Shown one piece after another: positions 32,995 through 39,218 of a stretch of DNA of 39,218 bases (positions are counted from its first letter, which is position 1; each line of letters begins with the position of its first letter). The stretch comes from Atopostipes suicloacalis DSM 15692 (lineage in GTDB: Bacteria; Bacillota; Bacilli; Lactobacillales; Carnobacteriaceae_A). The stretch is taken from NCBI RefSeq assembly GCF_900129085.1, contig NZ_FQUF01000023.1:1-39218 (forward strand), given 5' to 3'. The position numbers were made by a program, and so were the translations under genes. A model generated the notes under the pieces. The model was not told where the DNA came from and searched no databases. It was given only the letters and a program-made list of their open reading frames with translations.

Positions 32995-33801
32995 TTAACC
33001 AACAATTCCGAGGGCAGACAATGCAATAGAAACAATTAAAACAATAAAAATAGCTTTTGTTGAAGTCATTTTTTCTTTTCCTAATAACCAATATATTGCC
33101 CCTACCACTAATGCCGGGATTAATCGTGGCATTATCATATCTAAATTATTTTGTACATCAATCGTTAAACCAGCGATGGTTGGTGCCCATGCAATTTCTA
33201 CATTTACCATGGTTGCAACCAAAGCTCCTACCATAAACACACCTAACATTGTTGCTGCATCAGTAAGAGCAGATAGACGATGTTGCATTGTCGTAACAAG
33301 TTCTACTCCTTCTTTATAAGCAAATTCAAGTTGTTGCCATCGGAAAAACATAACGCCAAAATTGACAACCATCCAAATTATGGCACCTATAGGATTTCCA
33401 TTAATGGCCATATTAGCTGCTAACGCTCCAAAAATAGTTGGTAATAATGCTCCAAAAATTGAGTCGCCGATTGCTGCAAAAGGACCCATTAATCCAGCTT
33501 TTAAACCTGCTACTGTATCTTGAGCATCGATTCCTTCTTTTTCTTCAATCGCCATATCAATACCCGTTATTACGGTATTAAAGAAATTACTAGTATTGAA
33601 AAATTGGGCATGTGTTTTCATCATTTCTTTTAATTCTGGTGTGTCATCCCCATACATCTTTCTTAATTGAGGAAGTATGGTATATAAATATCCTGAACCT
33701 TGCATACGTTCATAGTTCCATCCAAGTTGAAAACCGAATAAACTTCTTTTGTTAATTTGTTTAAAATCTTCTTTTGTTAATTTATATTTAGAGTTCGTCA
33801 T
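32995..33801 (-). CDS. PTS EIID, mannose/galactosamine family
   Basis: 268 aa. FGFQLGWNYERMQGSGYLYTILPQL at the N terminus and GLMGPFAAIGDSIFGALLPTIFGA in the middle are strong family marks; several C-terminal helices follow. With IIC it forms the membrane translocator. I start at 33801 (MTNSKYKLT), after GAGGGG, which overlaps the end of IIC by 14 bp; a start six codons earlier is less likely. Confidence 0.93.
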   Translation of the reverse strand: MTNSKYKLTKEDFKQINKRSLFGFQLGWNYERMQGSGYLYTILPQLRKMYGDDTPELKEMMKTHAQFFNTSNFFNTVITGIDMAIEEKEGIDAQDTVAGLKAGLMGPFAAIGDSIFGALLPTIFGALAANMAINGNPIGAIIWMVVNFGVMFFRWQQLEFAYKEGVELVTTMQHRLSALTDAATMLGVFMVGALVATMVNVEIAWAPTIAGLTIDVQNNLDMIMPRLIPALVVGAIYWLLGKEKMTSTKAIFIVLIVSIALSALGIVG

Positions 33802-34678
33802 CTTCAATTTCCCCCTCATTTGATGTTATCCCACTATTTTCAGTAGGTACATTTGGTGTCTCTACTGTACGTTTGTATTCTCTAAATGCTAATGCAAAAC
33901 CAATTAAAGCAATAGCTAACATTGGCATGCTGATGAATCCGTTTGAGAAGTCCTCTACTACACTTCCTACAGTATCACCAAGTAATTGAATATTTCCAAA
34001 AACTGTTGTTAATAATGCAGTTATTACAAATCCTAAAATTAAATATGGCATATGTTTTTTTACTGGTAAATATCTTAATAAGACTGCAAAACCAACTGCA
34101 GGCATAACTGCACCTGCTACTGATAACCCATCTCCAAGCCATTGTAACTGATTATTTAATACGCTTACAAGAGAATTAACAAAACCTCCACCAAAACTTA
34201 ACGCTAAAAATACTGGGATTGCTCGTGATAACCCCCATGAGAGTGCTCCCATTAAGAAGTTTCTCTCAATTCCTTTATAATCCATTTCTTCAATTTTTGT
34301 ATCGATACGGTTTGCAAAGAAAGTATTTGCAAATCGTCCAAGTATGTCCATTTGAATCATTAATCCTGCAACTGGAACAGCGATTGCAGCAATTGCTTGT
34401 TCAGGATCCATTCCAATCCCTACAGAAAATGCTGTAGCTATTACTGTACCGGAGTTTGCATCAATTCTTGACGCTCCTCCAAAAGTCCCAACCCCTAAAA
34501 CAGTCAGTTGCATACTTCCTCCAATAATTAGACCAGTTGTAACATCTCCCATAACTAAACCAGCAATTAAACCAGCAAAAACTGGCTGAGCTAAACCTGT
34601 ATACACTTGTAATTCATCAAGAATTTGATAACCTGCATAAAGCGTTAATATTAGTATTTGCCACCATTGAATAGCCAT
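33788..34678 (-). CDS. PTS EIIC, mannose/galactosamine family
   Basis: 296 aa, about eight helices. AGLVMGDVTTGLIIGGSMQL and FGGASRIDANSGTVIATAFS are the conserved segments of mannose-family IIC. It forms the sugar channel with IID. The acidic C terminus (EGEIEDDEL) is cytosolic. Coupled to IID by overlap and 13 bp after IIB. Confidence 0.93.
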   Translation of the reverse strand: MAIQWWQILILTLYAGYQILDELQVYTGLAQPVFAGLIAGLVMGDVTTGLIIGGSMQLTVLGVGTFGGASRIDANSGTVIATAFSVGIGMDPEQAIAAIAVPVAGLMIQMDILGRFANTFFANRIDTKIEEMDYKGIERNFLMGALSWGLSRAIPVFLALSFGGGFVNSLVSVLNNQLQWLGDGLSVAGAVMPAVGFAVLLRYLPVKKHMPYLILGFVITALLTTVFGNIQLLGDTVGSVVEDFSNGFISMPMLAIALIGFALAFREYKRTVETPNVPTENSGITSNEGEIEDDEL

Positions 34679-34691
34679 TTTTCATTCCTCC

Positions 34692-35177
34692 TTATTTTCT
34701 ATTATTTAATAATTTTACAAAATCTTCTCTGCGGTCCCCTGGTACCATCTGTGCATTAATTTGAATATTTTTTTCGACTAACTTTTCAAAAACTTTTATG
34801 TCTTCATCTGTTACATTAATGGACTTAGTTATAGATTTTGTTTCATCTGTTTGCGACATATTTCCTACATTAATTTCCTCAATAGGCACACCCGCTTCAA
34901 TCAATTTTAGATATACTTCTGGATTTCTAGCAATAATTAATAAACGTTGTGAATCATACTTCCCAGCTAAAATGTTATTTGCTGCTTTTTCTATTGGTAA
35001 AACACTTAATTTCACACCAGATGGAGTAGCTAATTTAAGTCCTTGTTTTTCAATATTATTTTCTGCTACTGCATCATCTACGACCATAAAACGACTAATA
35101 TCTAGTTTAGTTGCCCATAGATTTGCAACCTGTCCATGTACTAATCTTCCATCTATTCTTGATCCAATAATTGCCAT
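34692..35177 (-). CDS. PTS EIIB, mannose/galactosamine family
   Basis: 161 aa, cytosolic phosphocarrier. The phospho-His is H14 in RIDGRLVHGQV, the family signature; VDDAVAENN follows. It transfers phosphate from IIA to the incoming sugar. Its ATG directly abuts the bgaC stop, and its GGAGG-like ribosome site is inside bgaC, so the two are coupled. Confidence 0.93.
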   Translation of the reverse strand: MAIIGSRIDGRLVHGQVANLWATKLDISRFMVVDDAVAENNIEKQGLKLATPSGVKLSVLPIEKAANNILAGKYDSQRLLIIARNPEVYLKLIEAGVPIEEINVGNMSQTDETKSITKSINVTDEDIKVFEKLVEKNIQINAQMVPGDRREDFVKLLNNRK

Positions 35178-36959
35178 TTACTTTTCCTCCATTTTTTTAT
35201 ATTTTGGTTCTTTTTCTAAACTGATTGTTTCTGCCCAAGTGCCTTCTGTTTCAAAAATAACAATTTCGTTTTCACCCTTACTTAAAAGAGCTTTTGAAAT
35301 ATATAAAGAAAGTGTAGGTCCTATTTCCCAGAAACGACCAATATTAAATCCATTAATCAATACGATTCCTTTTCCGAATTTTTCCATATTTATAAACGTA
35401 TCTTTTACCTCATCAATTTCAAAAGTATAACGATAAAATGATGGGGTATTTTCAATCCATTTTTCTTTGTAGTTAATTGATAAAGGGTCTGAAAAGTCTA
35501 TACTAAATTGTTCCCAATCCAACATGAAATGTAAATCAGACATAATCCCTGTACGTATTCCTTTGTTTTGTGTATCAGCTAATAATTTATGCCCATAATT
35601 TACGCGTCCCATATTCTCAACTAAAATATCAATTTGGTTCAACTCTTTTTCTTGCGCTACATTTATCTTTTCTCCAATTTCGGTTTGATATTGAGTAGCT
35701 ATCTTTTCTTCATTAACATAAAATTGAAGTCGATCTCTACCATCAATCACTCGATATGTTTCTTCTTTACTGTCTTTTTTTATTTTTGTTCTATACAAAA
35801 CGTATCCATATTCTTGCCCTAACTCTTCCATACTTTGAGGATATCTAGATGTTTTCTTATCTGCTATATCATCAACAATTGAAAACAGACTAACTTTTTC
35901 TTGCAATGGAATATTTTGAACTTCCATTGAATCTTTTATTAACGGTTCTTTAGTTTTTATTTCTGGAAACATTTCTTTCATCATTTTTTGTAAGGCATAG
36001 TATTTTTCAGTTGGGTTTCCTTGTTCATTTAAAGGTGCATCATAGTCATAGGAGGTTATCTGATGAAGGTCAATTTCCCCTCTTGCAGAACAACCATTCA
36101 TAAACCCGAAATTTGTACCCCCATGAAACATATATAAATTGATACTACCTATCTCTAAAGCTTCTTTTACATCTTCTGCTAAATCGTTCCCGTCACGTCG
36201 AACAATTGCTTCTCCCCAGCGATTGAACCATCCGTCCCAAAATTCCATTACCATTAAAGGCCATTTTTTTCCATGTTCTTCTTGAAAAGATTTTAAATCT
36301 TCAAAATTTTCTTTTGAGCGAGAACCAAAGTTACCCGTTGTTAAGAGATTTTCTTCTAATAAAGTCCCTGCTTCTTGAGTAGCTTTCCAAGGACCATCGG
36401 ATGTGAATATAGGAACAGTAACACCTAAATCTATCATCAAATCATATAAGAACTTTAAATAATCTTTATCCTCACCATATGATCCATATTCATTTTCTAC
36501 TTGCATCATAAGAACAGGACCACCTTGGTCAATTTGTAAAGGTGTCAGGATTTCAAAGAGTTTTTCGTAAAAACTTTCTACTTTTTCCATAAAATGAGGA
36601 TCTGAAGAACGAATACGCATTTCTTTATAAGTAAGAAGCCATGCCGGAAGTCCTCCAAATTCCCATTCTGCACATATATATGGTGAAGGACGTAAAATCA
36701 CATATAAATCTAAACTTTCTGCTACTTCAACAAACTTTTTAATATCATAACGACCCGAGAAATCAAATTGACCTTCTTTTGGTTCATGAATATTCCATGG
36801 TATATACGTTTCTACTGTATTAAAACCAAGCGCTTTCAAATTAAATAATGAATGATACCAATCTTCTGGTAGTATTCTAAAATAATGAATCGCTCCGGAT
36901 ATAATTTTAAAAGGCTGTCCTTCTAATAAAAATTCTTCTTGGACCTCAAATTTTTTCAT
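35178..36959 (-). CDS. bgaC: GH35 beta-galactosidase, BgaC-like
   Basis: 593 aa. The catalytic barrel (about 1-320) has the acid/base E157 in QVENEYGSYG and the nucleophile E239 in MEFWDGWF. CAEWEFGGLPAWL (96-108) is the substrate-pocket signature. Two beta domains follow; GIVLINGFNIGRFWEIGP belongs to the last. Length and neighbours match pneumococcal BgaC, which cuts terminal beta-1,3-linked galactose from Gal-GlcNAc. There is no signal peptide; pneumococcal BgaC also lacks one and its surface location is reported. Together with the PTS, it suggests import of a galactosyl-hexosamine and its cleavage inside, or surface trimming and galactose uptake. Confidence 0.92.
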   Translation of the reverse strand: MKKFEVQEEFLLEGQPFKIISGAIHYFRILPEDWYHSLFNLKALGFNTVETYIPWNIHEPKEGQFDFSGRYDIKKFVEVAESLDLYVILRPSPYICAEWEFGGLPAWLLTYKEMRIRSSDPHFMEKVESFYEKLFEILTPLQIDQGGPVLMMQVENEYGSYGEDKDYLKFLYDLMIDLGVTVPIFTSDGPWKATQEAGTLLEENLLTTGNFGSRSKENFEDLKSFQEEHGKKWPLMVMEFWDGWFNRWGEAIVRRDGNDLAEDVKEALEIGSINLYMFHGGTNFGFMNGCSARGEIDLHQITSYDYDAPLNEQGNPTEKYYALQKMMKEMFPEIKTKEPLIKDSMEVQNIPLQEKVSLFSIVDDIADKKTSRYPQSMEELGQEYGYVLYRTKIKKDSKEETYRVIDGRDRLQFYVNEEKIATQYQTEIGEKINVAQEKELNQIDILVENMGRVNYGHKLLADTQNKGIRTGIMSDLHFMLDWEQFSIDFSDPLSINYKEKWIENTPSFYRYTFEIDEVKDTFINMEKFGKGIVLINGFNIGRFWEIGPTLSLYISKALLSKGENEIVIFETEGTWAETISLEKEPKYKKMEEK

Positions 36960-36975
36960 CTATCTATTTTCCTTT

Positions 36976-37082
36976 CTATAGCGCTTTCAGTTAATATATT
37001 AACATACTAAGCATAGAAGTCAAGCAACTTACTATATTAAGTTGCATTAGTAATTTTAAGCGATATCAGTTATTATAGTAAG
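36976..37082. promoter_or_regulatory. Divergent control region: bgaC promoter, cre and palindromes
   Basis: Minus-strand TTGACT (37018-37023) and TAATAT (36996-37001), 16-bp spacer, form the bgaC promoter. A perfect 14-bp palindrome (36990-37003) covers its -10. A cre-like TGAAAGCGCTATAG on the minus strand (36976-36989) lies just downstream. Directly upstream of the -35, GCAACTTA (37024-37031) and TAAGTTGC (37038-37045) form a perfect 8-6-8 palindrome. CTTACTATA inside it recurs inverted at 37074-37082 next to the TATAGT (37074-37079) that may serve the GntR gene. These are likely GntR operators. Confidence 0.72.
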
Positions 37083-37113
37083 TAGAGAATACATCATAAG
37101 GTGGGTGATAACA

Positions 37114-37824
37114 TTGGCAATTCCAAAATACCAACAAATTAAAAATGATCTACTAAAAAAAATTCAGAGTGGTGAATTTGAAAGCGGTGATCGTTTTTAT
37201 AGTGAATCAGAGTTAGTAAAAATGTATAATGTCAGTTCCATCACTGTCATTCGAGCAATACAGGATTTAGCTAGTGATGGATATTTAGTCAGATATCAAG
37301 GAAAAGGGACATTTGTCTCGCGATCTCGCAAAAGAAAATTGATTGAATTCTCAGATATAGAAGTATTTGCAGGAAAAACAGAAACTGTTGAAGTTCTTAG
37401 TATTCAAAAAGAAGATGATTCAGAGATACAGGATAAATTAAAACTGAAACAAACAGAGAATTATTACAAAATTATACGAGTACGGAAAGTGGATGACAAA
37501 CCTTTTTTTGTTCATTTTTCTTACATTCCTTCTCAATTTATAAAAGAGGATATATCAGATATTAGTTATTATGATTCAATTTATAGCCGCTTTAAGAGTG
37601 ATTTTAATATTCATATGTACGATGAAGCTTCCCGCGAAGTAGATTATATTTGCTTCCCTACTGATCAATATATCGCAGAATATTTAGAAATGGATAAAAA
37701 CGAACCAACCGTGAGGCAAGAAAAGACAACTGTTTTAAAAGATGGGACAGTAGCTGAATATGTCATAAGCTACAAAAAATGGGATTTTTATAAAATTGAA
37801 CTTTCAGCCTTTGCTGAAGAATAA
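37114..37824 (+). CDS. GntR/UTRA transcription regulator (BgaR-like position)
   Basis: 236 aa from a TTG start at 37114, ten bases after AAGGTGG; a GTG at 37105 is possible but crowds the ribosome site. The N-terminal winged helix (about 2-70) has SGEFESGDRFYSESELVKMY and ITVIRAIQDLASDGYLVR, ending in GKGTFVS. The C-terminal UTRA domain (about 88-230) binds a sugar-phosphate-like effector. Divergent from the bgaC-PTS operon, as is the regulator of the pneumococcal locus, so it most likely controls that operon. Confidence 0.88.
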   Translation: MAIPKYQQIKNDLLKKIQSGEFESGDRFYSESELVKMYNVSSITVIRAIQDLASDGYLVRYQGKGTFVSRSRKRKLIEFSDIEVFAGKTETVEVLSIQKEDDSEIQDKLKLKQTENYYKIIRVRKVDDKPFFVHFSYIPSQFIKEDISDISYYDSIYSRFKSDFNIHMYDEASREVDYICFPTDQYIAEYLEMDKNEPTVRQEKTTVLKDGTVAEYVISYKKWDFYKIELSAFAEE

Positions 37825-37856
37825 GTATTTAAATTTAAAATTAAAGGTGGATAAGG

Positions 37857-38573
37857 ATGGAGCAATCTTTATATATTCAACTAAGTGAAAAATTAATTGA
37901 AAAGATAAAAGAAATGGAGGTCGGTCAATTATTACCTTCAGAAAGAAAACTAGCTGAAATATATAGTGTCAGTCGAACTACTGTGAGACTTGCATTAGAT
38001 AATCTAGAAGTTAGGGGTTATATTTTACGACAGCACGGCAAAGGAAGCATTGTCGTTGATTATCATAAATCTTTAATTAACTTAAGCGAAATGTACAGTT
38101 TTACAGAACAGATGAAAGCACTCGGACAAGAGCCCAGCACAAAATTAATTAGCCATTCTATTATTGACGCCAACGATAAACTTAATGATATTTTCTTAAA
38201 TAGTGAAAAGAAGTTTATTAAATTAATTCGATTGCGATCCAGTGATGGGGTTCCTATGATGTATGAAGAGAGTTTTATTCCCTTTAGTAAATTCCATGAT
38301 ATCAAAATAAATGATATCAAAGAAAGATCACTTTATGATATTTTCAAAGAAGATTTTGACGAAGTGGTAAAACTAGCACAAGAAGAATTTTCTGCAGATC
38401 TTGTTAGTAAAGAAGCAGCTAAGCAATTAGATATAAGTCCAGATTCAGCAGTTCTACAAATTTATCGAACAACAGTTAATATTAAAAATGAAACCATTGA
38501 GTATACAGAAAGTAAAGCTGATCCTAGTAAATTTAGTTACCGTACTATCCATCATAATCATATTGAATCTTGA
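37857..38573 (+). CDS. Second GntR/UTRA transcription regulator
   Basis: 238 aa. Winged helix (about 3-70) with LPSERKLAEIYSVSRTTVRL and GYILRQHGKGSIV; UTRA domain (about 80-232) with RLRSSDGVPMMYEESFIP and KEAAKQLDISPDSAVLQIYR. It starts 32 bp after the first regulator, with AAAGGTGG, so both are probably on one transcript. The two proteins have clearly diverged recognition helices and effector domains, so this is not a recent duplication. Its own target may be the bgaC operon, or a gene lost or displaced by the IS30 element that follows 90 bp downstream. Confidence 0.88.
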   Translation: MEQSLYIQLSEKLIEKIKEMEVGQLLPSERKLAEIYSVSRTTVRLALDNLEVRGYILRQHGKGSIVVDYHKSLINLSEMYSFTEQMKALGQEPSTKLISHSIIDANDKLNDIFLNSEKKFIKLIRLRSSDGVPMMYEESFIPFSKFHDIKINDIKERSLYDIFKEDFDEVVKLAQEEFSADLVSKEAAKQLDISPDSAVLQIYRTTVNIKNETIEYTESKADPSKFSYRTIHHNHIES

Positions 38574-38599
38574 ATTGTAAAATTAAGCTAGAAAAATAA

Positions 38600-39218
38600 A
38601 TAAACCATTTATGGTACACTCAAAATAAATTTCCAACCAAGAAAATTAGGAGAGTGACCACAAATGGCCTACACACATCTTACCAAAAAAGAACTCGGAT
38701 GGATAGAAACTTATTATGAAATTGGATTAAAACCCTATAAAATCGCTAAGAAACTTGGACGTTCAAATCAACCGATTTATAACGTTATTAACTTCCTGAA
38801 AGAAGGGAGAAACGTTAGTGAGTACTACGATCGTTATAAACAGAACAAAACAAGATGTGGTGCAAAGAAAAAGACTTTTACAAAAAAACAGACTGAATAC
38901 ATCAAAAATCGAGTGACTGACGGTTGGACACCAGATGTTATTATGGGTCGAGGAGAAAAAGACCTCGGCTGTTCCATGTCTACACTTTATAGACGATTCA
39001 AAGATAGTGCACTGTTTGATGTAACGACGTTACCTATGCAAGGAAAACGAAAACCCAATGGCCACCAAGAAACTCGAGGAAAACAAGGAGACAAAAGAAC
39101 TCTTGACGATCGAAAGACGGCTTATCCTTCTTATAAAAATGAATTTGGCCATCTAGAGGGTGATACAATTATCGGTAAAAATCATAAGAGTGCAGTTATT
39201 ACCTTTGCCGAAAGAGTG
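38600..39218 (+). mobile_element. IS30-family insertion sequence, 5' part
   Basis: An IS30-type transposase begins at 38664 and runs off the window end. The left terminal repeat should lie in the AT-rich 38.58-38.66 kb stretch but cannot be placed without the other end, so the left boundary is approximate. Confidence 0.75.
38664..39218 (+). CDS. IS30-family transposase, truncated by the window end
   Basis: 185 codons are visible, starting MAYTHLTKKELGWIE after AGGAGAG. The N-terminal helix-turn-helix (about 5-50: YYEIGLKPYKIAKKLGRSN) recognises the element ends, as in IS30. A second helical region (about 75-115) contains GWTPDVIMGRGE and STLYRRF. The catalytic core begins at GHLEGDTIIG with the first DDE aspartate. 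The remaining catalytic residues lie beyond the window. The visible part has no stop or frameshift. Confidence 0.93.
   Translation, partial: MAYTHLTKKELGWIETYYEIGLKPYKIAKKLGRSNQPIYNVINFLKEGRNVSEYYDRYKQNKTRCGAKKKTFTKKQTEYIKNRVTDGWTPDVIMGRGEKDLGCSMSTLYRRFKDSALFDVTTLPMQGKRKPNGHQETRGKQGDKRTLDDRKTAYPSYKNEFGHLEGDTIIGKNHKSAVITFAERV

Noticed and set aside
34798-35430. 210-codon plus-strand frame opposite PTS IIB and bgaC
   Set aside because: It spans two well-supported minus-strand genes and has no motif of its own.

Overview
The window is low-GC DNA with strong Shine-Dalgarno sites, sigma-A type promoters, T-boxes, cre sites and Lactobacillales-type gene neighbourhoods (mannose-family PTS next to a BgaC-like galactosidase, CsbB/GtrA/YfhO, metNIQ). 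It most resembles a lactic acid bacterium, probably of the Carnobacteriaceae or a close relative. That placement is by gene content and style only. An insertion sequence lies at each edge: a complete IS1182-family element at 2-1800, and the 5' part of an IS30-family element from about 38.6 kb to the end.

Left part (1.9-6.3 kb, minus strand): a probable membrane redox module. It comprises a NusG_II (EetA-like) protein, a membrane-anchored protein with three FMN-binding repeats, and a ferric-reductase-like flavocytochrome with four heme-ligand His plus FAD and NAD motifs. Just upstream lie a DUF1622 membrane protein and an orphan EcfT. The parts fit extracellular flavin-based electron transfer, but the electron-input protein is not the Ndh2 of the Listeria system. 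After it come DUF924, SRPBCC, PhnA/YjdM-like and DUF554 genes.

Centre: 9.5-13.6 kb (plus) is a three-gene polyprenyl-phosphate-sugar glycosylation system (GT2, GtrA, YfhO). Then come an SGNH lipoprotein, an endonuclease III that has lost its iron-sulfur ligands, Hsp20, a Dps with a PerR-box-like promoter, an MFS carrier behind pyrF-pyrE, a GlcNAc-type PTS permease with cre and a structured leader, a CAP-domain protein, an acidic lipoprotein, an SPC-type P1B metal-efflux ATPase with an SmtB/ArsR-like operator, and a fructosamine-kinase family protein.

Right part: an M20 amidohydrolase sits at the end of a metN-metI-metQ operon. Its leader is a methionine T-box, and a second methionine T-box with its own strong promoter lies 0.3 kb further upstream. 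Beyond it is a bgaC-PTS(IIB-IIC-IID-IIA) operon facing two tandem GntR/UTRA regulators across a promoter with a cre and two palindromes.

The most unexplained feature is a set of intergenic tandem arrays of hairpin units: 9 x 41 bp and 13 x 40-41 bp (one family, opposite orientation), 5 x 52 bp (second family), a GC-rich series between the T-boxes (third) and a two-copy 42-bp repeat (fourth). They are not CRISPRs because the units abut without spacers.
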